Of a stretch of 64,000 nt of DNA, positions 25,375 through 35,560 are shown piece by piece. Under the pieces are notes generated by a model. The model did no database searches. It was not told the DNA's origin and saw only the letters and a program-made list of their open reading frames with translations. Each line of letters begins with the position of its first letter. The stretch's first letter is position 1. The position numbers and the translations under genes are program-made. The stretch spans positions 1,997,701 through 2,061,700 of the forward strand of contig OX345638.1 in NCBI GenBank assembly GCA_947044365.1, read 5' to 3'. Origin of the DNA: Petrosia ficiformis (lineage: Eukaryota > Porifera > Demospongiae > Haplosclerida > Petrosiidae).

Positions 25375-25440
25375 CTGAGCCACTCCTCCTCCTCCTCCTA
25401 TTCGTACTCTGTGGAGATGTGGAGAGCAACCCCGGACCTG
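25375..25440 (+). CDS. Exon encoding a Leu stretch plus 2A-like motif
   Basis: A ttatctccacag acceptor is followed by 66 bases encoding TEPLLLLLLLFVLCGDVESN then PGP, and a gtgagt donor. The phase-1 start fits the phase-1 end of the preceding coiled-coil exon (25305), and the phase-1 end fits the next exon (25729). The D-V-E-S-N-P-G-P core is the consensus at which 2A peptides make the ribosome skip the Gly-Pro bond; that activity is known for this motif, not shown here. The product would be an upstream chain ending in a hydrophobic tail and a downstream chain starting with Pro. Confidence 0.65.
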
Positions 25441-25728
25441 GTGAGTATAATATTAATTTGTATCTCTGATTAGATGAAGAGGCTGTTCACATATTAGATT
25501 GTGAGCACTACTCTACACTGTTGAAATACATGCACAATCAATAAATGTTAATAAATAAATATCTTTATATATATATATAATTATGGAAACTAAATGTGTC
25601 AGTTCATTTTATTTCATATCCTCTCGTTGCATTAAGCTCAATAACTCCTGTAATATAACTAACTAAGTAACGTGTAGATAGAATTGATGTAATTATTATT
25701 AAATCTGTTGTTGATCCACTATTCATAG

Positions 25729-26078
25729 GACCACAAACTAACCAAGCCAACCCCATGAAAAGGTCCTTAATACCATCTGAGGGGAGGGTAAGTATTATAA
25801 ATAATAATTGTAATTGTTATATTTACAATTATTATGTTTGGACTTGGAACACTGCTTTAGTATTCTTTTTGATTAGATTAACTATAATTAATATACTAAT
25901 GTAATAATATTATGACTTATTCTTCTACAAAAAAACTAATGATGAAGAAATTTAATCTCCCCGCAAATAATTATAGTATATTCTTATAGGACATCACTTT
26001 ACTCCAAGTGTTGATGTCTCTCCTCCAACTCTCTACCATCACCTGGACTTTCTCCTGTGGTTGGCTCACCCGAGGAGA
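25729..26078 (+). CDS. Exons downstream of the 2A motif
   Basis: Exon 25729-25787 follows attcatag and reads GPQTNQANPMKRSLIPSEGR before gtaagt. Exon 25990-26078 follows ttcttatag, keeps phase and reads DITLLQVLMSLLQLSTITW. In that second exon an alternative frame rich in Ser/Pro is also open, so the second exon is less certain. Copies of the first one are present on the minus strand near 12.13 and 16.45 kb. The gene is interrupted soon after by the foldback at 26282, and no C terminus is seen. Confidence 0.4.
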
Positions 26079-26281
26079 GTAAGTTGCACCATCCAATTTG
26101 CTACATATATTGGTAATTACAATCTAAATGAATGCAGTGAATGACCAAGACGGATTTTCTGCTGCTCCATGTATCCTTTATAAGTTCTATTTATGCGTAG
26201 ATGCAAAATAATAATAATTAGTATTGTTTTTTCCTTTACTCCTGTTGTCTATAGGTGGCCACACATTTCATAACACATGGT

Positions 26282-26586
26282 ACAAGAATAATAAAAAACA
26301 TTTTCAATAAAAATGAAAGATGTAGGGATGTCAAAACCCAAAAAGCAAGCAAACAAGGTTGGGAAGCTAACTTAGGACCCAAAATTAAACAAACCACTTC
26401 CATATAACCCTACATAAGTGCTTACACCTCTGTACAAAGAGCTGTAATTATGTAGGGTTATATGGAAGTGGTTTGTTTAATTTTGGGTCCTAAGTTAGCT
26501 TCCCAACCTTGTTTGCTTGCTTTTTGGGTTTTGACATCCCTACATCTTCTTTCATTTTTATTGAAAATGTTTTTTATTATTCTTGT
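26282..26586. mobile_element. Near-perfect foldback element
   Basis: Two arms of about 135 bases are perfect inverted copies except for one 3-base indel (gaaagatgtaggg versus gaaagaagatgtaggg), around a ~30 base centre (gtgcttacacctctgtacaa). Outer ends are acaagaataat and attattcttgt. The near identity of the arms indicates recent origin or gene conversion. Any transcript through it would form a long hairpin. Right-arm text translates as an open frame, but this is incidental. Confidence 0.8.
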
Positions 26587-27488
26587 TTTCATTGATTTTT
26601 TTCTAAACGATGTGAATGTTTTTTTTGTAGATTGCAGAAATACTATATATCATTATGAAATCATGCAATCAAAAATGCATTAAAATTTGTTCATCAATGA
26701 AGGTCAGTCTTTTGTTTATGTATTGATTATCATTCTCTTTCACTTACAGATGATGTATATTCTCTATTCACTTACATCACTGTCTGCAGTCCTACAAGAA
26801 GTAGTGTCAGTCACTGTGTCAACCATTCAGTATTCCAATGCTTATCATAGTATACAATATTATTATACAATGGCTTTAATATTAATAATTATTATATTCA
26901 TTATTAGTATTTGCTCACAAACTCACAAATGTTATTACAATGCCAAACACTTCCACCTTTTCAGCTTCCATGTTAAGAGTATACAAATGCGCATGCGTAA
27001 TTAAATTCCACTTAGGAAAATGGCGTCCAATTCCAGATCAAATCTTTGTAGTCGTTGAGACTGTCTTCTTTCATAGTATCTGAAGATATCATCTCAATAC
27101 TTTACGACCAGAATTTTACTATAAATGCGACGGGAATGGTGCTAGAATCATCGTGATAGGTCAACAAACAAAAAAATGATTTGTCTGGAAAATAATATTA
27201 ATATGATGAAGATTTTGCCAGTTTTGCCACTCGCCGGTTCTCTACCTTAACAATAATCTTCGGCCATCTAGAAGGTATTGGTAGTCATAAAAACACTAGA
27301 TATAAACAGGCATGTGTGTATAGAAACTTATGTGTATATATTACCAGAGATTTCAGCTCATCACTTGCAATTGAAATGCATGGGCGGCCATTTTTTTTTT
27401 CGTGCCATCCCTACATAGAGAGTACTACCGTACTCTCTGATATTAGTGTGTTGTTATACACAATTATAATATATATCCTCACTAAGAT

Positions 27489-27519
<31 letters not shown>

Positions 27520-27653
27520 AGTATGCTAATAGTAAGGATTGTAATATTTAAAAATATATGTGTTTAATCCAGAAATGTGTACTTATTGTTGAAAAATCAT
27601 TGTTATTGCTCAAACTATATGTTTGTATAATATTTTATATCATTTGTTTACAG

Positions 27654-27747
27654 TTTACAAAACTGGATAAATACATGTCCACACTGCAGAAGAGTTTGTT
27701 TGGCTGAGGATGTGCTGCACCTCTATATCGATACTAGAAGCACATAA
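27654..27747 (+). CDS. C-terminal half of a RING finger (exon)
   Basis: After a tttgtttacag acceptor the frame reads LQNWINTCPHCRRVCLAEDV then LHLYIDTRST and TAA. The W-x3-CP-x-C-R arrangement is the second half of a RING finger; hydrophobic W and the following V...I/L...Y-x-D are placed as in TRAIP (QW, TCPQCR, LFFD). The first half is not found nearby. An ATG with good context at about 27020 reads MASNSRSNLCSR then stops, a possible damaged start. Probably a fragment of the same family as the coiled-coil exons at 24.6-25.3 kb. Confidence 0.5.
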
Positions 27748-28204
27748 CATCAGTATCACATGTCCTTTGAAGAATTAAAGGTGATATTCATATTTTATCA
27801 TAGGTAGACCCCACAAGAATTTTGTACCAGTACAAGCAGCATGCTGTTATATACTGTCATATTGCAAAATACATTCATGCTTGCACCATTAAAAAATAAT
27901 AGATCAAGTAATCATTATAATTATTGTTTGGTTACAGACATAAGTTGGTGCAATCGTAATAGTGGTACTTATTTCTTCATGATATCTTGTTATATCATAC
28001 AGCTCTTTCCCATTAGTTTTCCTGCCTCTATATAACATACAAATTAATCTTTTTATTTGAGACTTCCTTTAATCTTTTCCTTAACTTCCCCCTTGCATAT
28101 TTCAATTTGTTTCACTTGTTTCACTTGTTACACTTGTTAGTAGCTCCATTTTTGCTCTGATAAGAATTTTAAAATTTACTGATACAGTAACGATTCACAG
28201 CAGT

Positions 28205-28345
28205 GTAGGTACTTATGTAGGATTATATGGAGTGGTTTGTTTTAACTTCCAGACCTTGTTCGCATGCTTTTTTGGTTTTGACATCCCTACATCTTCTTCC
28301 ATTTTTATTGAAAATGTTTTTTATTATTCTTTATATATATGTTTG
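28205..28345. repeat. Single arm of the 26.3 kb foldback family
   Basis: The text from acttatgtaggattatatgg to gaaaatgttttttattattc matches the right arm of 26282-26586 with gaps; no inverted partner follows. It is probably a truncated insertion. Confidence 0.6.
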
Positions 28346-28349
28346 GCTA

Positions 28350-29340
28350 TTGTGTATATGTAGTTAAGGAAGTTACATCATTCCCAGGGCTCTGTCAATT
28401 AATGGGCGTGGCATGTAAAAGAATGTGCGCTCGAGTAATTTAGTTATACTGTAGTTGAGTTAACTGAAAGTCATAGTACCATACTTAATTAATAAAAGGG
28501 GTTTTAGTTATAGTTATAGTCAACTATGTATACACGTACATGTACATACATACGAAAGTACAAAATTACCCCTAAGCTATCAAATTAGGTATATCTACAA
28601 ATTCACTCAAATTTGCACAAGCAAATGAAAGTCAACTTAAGAGTATAAGGCATATTCAGAATTTGAAGGGGGGGATATATTGCATAAATCTTCATATCGT
28701 GTAACTCTTCCTGGATGCTAAATTTCCCATACAAAATGGCAAAATGAATGAGTACATACTTAGTTTTTACATAAGTGTTTTGGAGGGTATGGTCAGTGTG
28801 GTTTAGGGCCAACCCTCCTCCAAAAATTAAGTTCTTATTCTGGATTCCCCAGTTTAATGCTTCATTAGAAAAGAGCAACTCTTGGTGACACTATTGTGGG
28901 TTTAGTTGCCACATTTTGTAATTATATTCATAGTAATCGTTTCCTGTGTTGTGATTTACATCATTTTTTGATTCTTAGCCAATAATTGAGCTTCATTTCA
29001 AAATAGTTCAACTATTCAAAATAATACAGCTATAATTATAGTCACCTTTCCATCTATTCATCTATTATATTATGATTGTTATCTAAATTGACCAATTAGT
29101 ACTACCCCTGAGAATTGAATGGATAATAATACATATATGTAGCTAAGATAGTGGTAGTTTTCATAACAGAAATGTTTTGCAGTTGTATTTACTTCACCCT
29201 AAAACATTGTTGAGCGCTTTGATCAAAAATGATCAGCCATATTTAATGAACTACATGAACAAAGACTGCATATGTCTGATTAATCAATTTTAAAGTTTTC
29301 AACATAGTCAGTAATTTTGATTAATTGATTTAATTGCACA
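28350..29340. other. No gene supported
   Basis: Includes part of the ttagttaac repeat (28440-28510) and an open minus-strand frame at 28603-28878 with no recognisable motif. The sequences ending aattgcacacccctaatata at 29335-29350 and 29515-29530 are two copies of what looks like one end of a hAT-type element; the other end is not visible. Confidence 0.45.
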
Positions 29341-29349
29341 CCCCTAATA

Positions 29350-29693
29350 TAATACCCAATACTTATGTATATGTATGTATGTATGTATGTATGTACATGT
29401 ATGTACATGTATGTTTGTATGTATGTATGTTTGTATGTATGTACAGTTACATATCAGATGCAGTTTTCAACATTGGTCTGAACCAATTAATACAAATATT
29501 TGATTAATCGATTTAATTGCACACCCCTAATATAATATTCTAATATTACTTGGAGCTCGACTTAGAGGGTAATATCGACTAAAGATTTGGAGAATAAGAA
29601 GGTAATTGTGATACATACAACAAGTATCGTAGACAGGGCTTATAATTATATATATAATTATATATATATATACAAATATTATTTATATATAAT

Positions 29694-29726
<33 letters not shown>

Positions 29727-30045
29727 ATGTATATACGTATTTACGTATATATGTATGTACATACTTATTATGTATGTATGTACAGTATGTAACTTATGTA
29801 TGTATGTATGTATGTACATGTATGTATGCATTTACGTATATATGTATGTACGTACTTATTATGTATGTATGTATAGTATGTAACTTATGTATGTATGTAT
29901 GTATATATGTATTTATGTATATATGTATGTACGTACTTATTATGTATGTATGTATGTATGTATGTAATGTATGTATGTATGTATGTATGTATGTATGCAT
30001 GCATGCATGCATGCATGCATGTATGTATGTACATATAAGTACTTA
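29350..30045. repeat. (TATG)n-rich microsatellite block
   Basis: Interrupted gtat/tatg tetranucleotide runs with gcat and tata variants. Long Met-Tyr-Val-Cys frames on both strands result from the repeat and are not proteins. A complementary (CATA)n block follows at 30445-30840, on the other side of two Calx-beta exons. Confidence 0.9.
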
Positions 30046-30046
30046 C

Positions 30047-31139
30047 GTATTAAAAGGGAAGTTGACTAGTCCATTTGGATTATCATTACTTAATATAATT
30101 ATTTGTGATGTAGTGTTATCCCCTAGAGGTACAGGTGTATCATCAGATACAAGGGATGCATACAGCAATTGGACATTAAAAAACTCTGGAACATCATCCT
30201 AATTAATAAAAGAACAAGATGAGTAAATATAATAAAGTTATATTCCCTCGCCCTCCTATCTCACAAGCTTACATCATTTACAGGAATTTCTATTACAGTT
30301 GAGGCTACTCCTTCCATATCAATAGACATCACATCATGATTAAAATCAACACCAGGTTCAGTGTTAAAATTCTGTGAACCTATTCCCATTGGAGAACTAG
30401 CTTCTCCTTGATATACCACTCGAATGGTACCTGAATACATAGAGATAAACATATATGTACATACATACGTACATACATACATACATACATACATGTACAT
30501 ACATACATGCATGCATACATACATACATGTACATACATACATACATACATTATACATACATACATATACACATACATACATGCATACATACATACTTACA
30601 TACATACATACATACGTACATACATACATACATTATAACATACATACATACATACATATGCATACATACATACATAGATACATACATACATACATACATA
30701 CATACATACTGTATATACATACATAATAAGTACGTACATACATATATACGTAAATACATATATACATACATACATACATACATGTATGTACATACTTACA
30801 TTATGTATAAAGTTATACAAACATACATACATCATACACACAAGCCATTTATTTTTTCACAAAATGCATATACACAATTCAATACCAGATGTTCGAAAGT
30901 TTCTGATGAGTGTTAGAAACCAAGGTATAGATTCATCTACACTAACACCAAATGATAATGGTAAGAATTCCACTTCTCCATATGGATTATCATTGGCTGA
31001 TACAGTCAACCCAGCCATAGTTGCAGATAAATCTAGGACAAGACTTCCGACATTGGTACTAACTGGTTCAACTCGTTCTAGATTTACAAAGAAGGGTTCA
31101 TCGGATATTATCATCAATCACTGTTATAGAAATGGTTGC
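30047..31139 (-). CDS. Calx-beta repeat exons, frameshifted
   Basis: Three exons join in phase: 30949-31139, 30273-30430 and 30047-30198 (introns end in ag and begin gtgtta or gtaagc). They read SDEPFFVNLERVEPVSTNVG and NDNPYGEVEF, then TIRVVYQGEASSPMGIGSQN with VDFNHDVMSIDMEG, then DDVPEFFNVQLLYASLVSDD. The NDNPxG and DDVPE-F-V-L signatures are those of Calx-beta domains in ADGRV1-type and sponge aggregation-factor-type extracellular proteins. Near 31115 the text VIDDN and ISDEPFF lie in different frames, so the first exon carries an indel. A microsatellite fills the middle intron. Flanking exons were not found, and a damaged copy of the middle exon's end (VMSIDMEEGVASTVIEI) lies near 33885-33945. 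Confidence 0.65.
30445..30840. repeat. (CATA)n-rich microsatellite block
   Basis: Reverse complement in character to 29350-30045, with His-Thr-Tyr-Ile frames that are repeat by-products. It occupies the intron between the first and second Calx-beta exons. Confidence 0.9.
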
Positions 31140-31424
31140 CTCACTTACACCCTTATATCAAAAAAAGAATGGATAGATATAAAAACTGAAAAATAGATGC
31201 ATTATACATGTAGTATACACGTCAGATAGCAGAAGAGAGAGATAGATATAAATACTGATAAATAGATGCATCATAAGAAAGCATTATCTCCACATGTGAA
31301 AATAGCAGCTGTCAAAAGAATTATTTCCACATGTGAAATAGCAGCTGAATTAGTGTGAATAGAACTGCTGAATTGGTCTTTTGTACAATTACCAGTATTG
31401 ATAAAAAAATTTATAATGAATGTA

Positions 31425-31620
31425 TAAAGCACTTCAAGCCTTTGCGCTTAAAAGTGCTTATAATGTGCACTAATGCTATAATGTGCTTAAGTGCAAGCTC
31501 AAGCACAAGCACAATTTAGTGCTTGTGACTAAAAATTGCTTGAAAGCACTCCAAGCATTTCAAAAAATGTGCTTAAAGTGCTTTCAAGCACTTTAAGCAC
31601 ATTCAAGTGCTTGACTCGTG
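31425..31620. repeat. Cluster of palindromic aagtgctt/aagcactt motifs
   Basis: More than a dozen matches or one-base variants of aagtgctt, gtgctt and aagcac fall in under 200 bases, in both orientations. A shorter form is present at 59690-59750 ahead of the third ribozyme copy. No coding frame. The dyads could pair in many alternative ways in RNA or bind a dimeric protein; neither is shown. Confidence 0.6.
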
Positions 31621-31673
31621 TCGGAATTATTTGTAAATACTGATTTTGTGTACATGTGACATTTTCAGGGCAA

Positions 31674-31742
31674 ACCATGGACAATCAGAATGTACATACA
31701 CTGATCAGATTGTTTCGACCTATTGGGTCTCATCAGCATGGT
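31674..31742 (-). ncRNA. Type I hammerhead ribozyme motif, copy A
   Basis: Read on the minus strand: stem I ACCATG, core CTGATGA, stem II GACC-caata-GGTC, core GAA, stem III ACAATC with a 21-base loop and GATTGT, then C at the cleavage position, then stem I CATGGT. All conserved hammerhead core bases are present with a GUC cleavage triplet, and the chain ends lie in stem I, hence type I. Predicted cleavage lies between + positions 31680 and 31679. Copies at 58001 and 59810 share this plan; the 58001 copy keeps stem I pairing with different bases. Self-cleavage is inferred from the motif. Confidence 0.85.
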
Positions 31743-32039
31743 GTATCCCAAATTCACAATGCAATAATACACTGTTATTTTGGACAGATTGACACTATGT
31801 AAATAGAGTAACTATGTACCTCCAGTATAAGAGATGTACTACTTTCCAATCAACCGCAAGCAACTGGTTGCATCAACTATATCAGAAAAGCTACCACTGC
31901 CTTCATCATCTGCAAGGTTTCTTTTTTCTTTTGTGTCTGGTATAGTCAGTATACCTCATATACGGTAAATTGCATAGAACTCGCGGGATCCTGTTTCTAT
32001 TTACACTCGGGTATGATCATAATTATATTTACCAACATA

Positions 32040-33012
32040 TGCTTACATGTATATGTACATATATATGTATGACTCTACTAGTACTGAGGGTCATACATGT
32101 AGTGCACATATGACCATACTTATACTTAGCAACATATGTGTACATGTATATGTACATACATGTATATATGTATGACTCTACTAGTACTGAGGGTAATACA
32201 TGTAGTGCACATGACGATACTTATACTTAGCAACATATGTGTACATGTATATGTACATACATGTATATATGTATGACTGTACTAGTACTGAGGGTCATAC
32301 ATGTAGTGCACATATGACGATACTTATACTTAGCAACATATGTATTCATGCATATGTACATACATGTATATATGTATGACTGTACTAGTACTGAGGGTCA
32401 TACATGTACATGTATGACCATACTTATACTTAGCAACATAAGCGTACATGTATATGTACATATATATGTATGACTCTGCAAGTACTGAGTCATACATGTG
32501 GTGCACACAAATGTACACGAATGACCATACTTATACTTAGCAACATATGCGTATATGCATAATTGCATATGTACATATATATGTATGACTCTACTAGTAT
32601 TGAGGGTCATACATGCATATGTACATATATATGTATGACTCTACTAGTATTGAGGGTCATACATGTATTGCACATGTATGACCATACTTAGCAACATATG
32701 TGTACATGTATATGTACATATGACTGTACTAGTACTGAGGGTAGTGCACATATGACTATACATATACATAGCAACATATGTGTACATGTATATGTACATA
32801 TGACTGTACTAGTACTGAGGGTAGTGCACATATGACTATACATATACTTAGCAACATATGTGTACATGTATATGTACATATATATGTATATATGACTCTA
32901 CTGGCTCATACATGTAGTGTACATATGACCATACTTATATTTAGCAACATACACATACATGTACATGGTGTATGTACATATATATGTATGACTCTACTAG
33001 TACTGAGGATCA
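32040..33012. repeat. ~95-120 bp tandem array
   Basis: Around ten units containing tatgactctactagtactga, gggtcatacatgtagtgcac and acttatacttagcaacatat. Units contain short palindromes (acatgtatatgtacat, tactagta). The array recurs with fewer units at 60160-60805. Met-Tyr-Ile-Cys frames are by-products of the repeat. Confidence 0.9.
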
Positions 33013-33013
33013 T

Positions 33014-33175
33014 ACAAAGGGGAAAAGAAGGAATAAGAGGAGGAAGAGAAAGAAGAATGGGAAGAGAATGAAAATACATGTAGGTGAAGGAAATGGAAGA
33101 AAGGTGGAGAAGGAAGAGTTAAGGGAGACAAGGAACAGATAAGGAAGAAGAGGAACAAAGATCAAAAGGAGGAAA
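33014..33175. repeat. Purine-rich (A/G) tract
   Basis: About 160 bases are almost entirely A and G on the plus strand (aaaagaaggaataagaggag and similar). The equivalent tract in copy C (60815-61035) is longer. Such mirror-like polypurine tracts can form triplex DNA. It lies 3' of the last recognised exon of the minus-strand gene in both copies. Confidence 0.75.
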
Positions 33176-33204
33176 AGGAGAAGACATTGTGCATTACAAG
33201 GTAC

Positions 33205-35409
33205 CTTCTAGGTCTGGCACTATGAGAAGCTGAATGTGATCTACAAACTGTTTCAGGACGTGTAAAATGACGAGGATATGGTTCAGCCACTTCACTATTA
33301 AATGTTAAGATGACACCTTGTTCCCATAGAAATGCATACTGAGAAAACATCTTACACAATGATTATTGGATGTAAAAAGGAACAAATATCACATGTATAT
33401 ATGTACATGTACATGTAGAGGTACATATGTACATGTAATGTTTGAGTACACTATATATGAATTACATGCTACAATGTACACATGTATATGTGTATATCAT
33501 AATAAAGTGAATAGTAAACTGATTACATGTACATTGTTTTGATAATACTATTTTAATACAAATAACTTATCATGTACATGTGTACATGTACTTGTACTTG
33601 TTTACACACATACATACACCCTAACTATAGCACAAACACACACACACATGCACCCATACGTGCACTGTAGCACATACATACACATACAACCTGTATACAT
33701 GTAAACACACATGCATACATCTGTGGTAATACATATTGATTTCATGGCTGATAAACACATAATGATCAACATACATACGTACAGTTGTTACCTGGCATTG
33801 TCTTGCACTGGTTTCTATATGAGCAGTAATCTTCTGTGCAACACTCAATACTTCATTATCATTACTAATCAAATACATGAATCTCTATTACAGTTGAGGC
33901 TACTCCTTCTTCCATATCAATAGACATCACATCATCATATACATATATACATACATACATACATACATGTACATACATATATACATACATACATGCATCC
34001 ATTCATCCATTCATTCGTCCATTCATTCATCCATCCATCCATCTTACAACATCCTGTTCAGTTTCACTAGGACTAGCTGGAGGAAGTCCTACATTAATAA
34101 ATCCATATCCACTGAGTCTAAAATTAATCATCTTATGAGTATCATGTAACAGTCATGTGACATACATGTATATACCTTCGTTGTTGATTCCGACTCATCA
34201 TGAGTGATGTTCTAATATGTAAAAAAGGAATTCCATAACTTTATCCATCACTACACTAGAATTTATACTAACTAGGCAACCATAACCATAGCAAGTGATT
34301 ATATTATAATAATAATTATATATTTTCAAGTGAAGATTCTGATACTACACAGAATGAAGTACTCCATACGTACATATACCATAGTGCCACAGTCAGGGTG
34401 ATCCCTGTAACTTTATGGGATCCCCTTTTGAATCACATTCTATTAGTTAAAGCATAGTGTTGTTTTAGTTAACTATAACTATAACTAAAACCCCTTTTAG
34501 TAAGACATTATGACATTTAGTTAACTAAATTAAACTAGAATCAAAAAATCTCAGAATGACTAAAAATCTTTTCACCTGCACCATTTCCTTCCCGTTCTTT
34601 TTTGTGTATGTCAAATTTCAATGCACAGCTTCATTATTGAGTTACAGTATAATCATGTATTAACCTTATGACATTAAGCTATACATTATATTACATATAA
34701 AGTCATTACATCATAATTTTGAGGACATCGTGAATGAGAACAGACTTTAGTTACAAACTAAAACTCTTTTAGTAAGCCTAATATTTAAGTCAATCAGCTA
34801 TAACAGACATACGTCATTTTTTTCAAACTAAAACAACACTAATCTAGTCATAAGTGCATTTATAGACATACGAATCTTTTGGTAAAGGTTCTTGTCCATA
34901 TCTTCCAAATGAACTGGCTGGTGAATTACTGGCTGATAATAGAATTGGTATGGTTGGTTCGTTTATTATACTACAAATCATTTCTTCTCTTCCTCATAAA
35001 TGAGTTGCAAAATATCTAAAACCCTGAAATTAAGGTTGAGTACAAAGCATTTTGAGAAAACAAATAAAGCCGTTTTTTGAGAATTCATTTTACTTTTATA
35101 GTTACAAGAGGCTGAAGAAAGCTGAATTCTGTAGCTTTTCACTGAAACCATAAATTTACATTTCTAGGCACTATCAAACTCCGATCTTTCTCAGACAACA
35201 ACTACAGTTACCCTACCAGAGGGGGCGAGTACGAAGACTATGTCACATGTACATTATAATATGTATGTACATATGTAGCATACATACGTACCTTTACACA
35301 CCTAACTTTCAATAGTTCAGAGAGAAAATGATTCAGTTTTTTCTTCTCTGCCTGTGTTTATAATCACATAGTATTGCATAATGAAATACACTACTAAGTC
35401 CCTTACCAT
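33205..35409 (-). pseudogene. Unrecognised multi-exon gene, copy A (one stop codon)
   Basis: Seven exons join in phase by GT-AG rules: start ATG at 35407-35409; 35292-35351 (AEKKKLNHFLSELLKV); a 21 bp microexon 35217-35237; 34872-35023 (GFRYF, then ICSIINEPTIPILLSASNSP and GRYGQEPLPKDS); 34176-34211 (TSLMMSRNQQR); 34048-34117 ([18 protein letters not shown]); 33792-33884 (FMYLISNDNEVLSVAQKITA); 33205-33338 (FLWEQGVILTFNSEVAEPYP and Ser/Arg-rich end). The protein is soluble-looking with no signal peptide. In this copy CGA has become TGA in the fourth exon (THL-stop). Copies B and C keep CGA there. No end exon is found. I do not recognise the family. A C-terminal continuation is expected. Confidence 0.6.
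34455..34843. mobile_element. MITE with agtgttgttttagtt inverted ends
   Basis: Ends are tagtgttgttttagttaact and aactaaaacaacacta. The interior has many ttagttaactaaa palindromes. Related elements lie at 48621-48936, 51829-52092 and 62741-63132, plus a fragment near 28440. In copies A, B and C of the duplication it sits in the same intron, so it was inserted before that duplication. Confidence 0.65.
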
Positions 35410-35439
35410 TTTTTGATTAATTAAAATTAATAGTTGTTA

Positions 35440-35560
35440 AATTAATAATAAATTATTAGGTCTCTGCTCTAGCTAACCACGTGGTGATATACGCATGCTC
35501 CGCTATCTATCCCGCCAAAACAAAAAAAAAAAAGCAAGTGCGCATACTTATTATAAGGCA
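35440..35560. promoter_or_regulatory. Candidate divergent promoter
   Basis: Between the minus-strand start (35409) and the plus-strand leader exon lies a short segment with cacgtgg (E-box), tacgcatgctccgc and gtgcgcatac (NRF1-like) and cccgccaaaa (E2F-like on the minus strand), followed by an A run. These are unusually GC-rich islands in AT-rich DNA, and all three duplication copies keep them (52985-53065, 63765-63835) while flanks drift. Factor names are by consensus only. Confidence 0.45.

Noticed and set aside
25375..25440. 2A motifs as evidence of an integrated virus
   Set aside because: No viral polymerase, capsid or helicase text is nearby, the motif lies in a spliced exon duplicated with host-like flanks, and 2A-like motifs are known in cellular genes and retrotransposons.
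29587..30916. Long Met-Tyr-Val-Cys and Tyr-Ile-His-Thr frames on both strands
   Set aside because: They are translations of (TATG)n and (CATA)n microsatellites, open in several frames at once, with no start context or splice logic.
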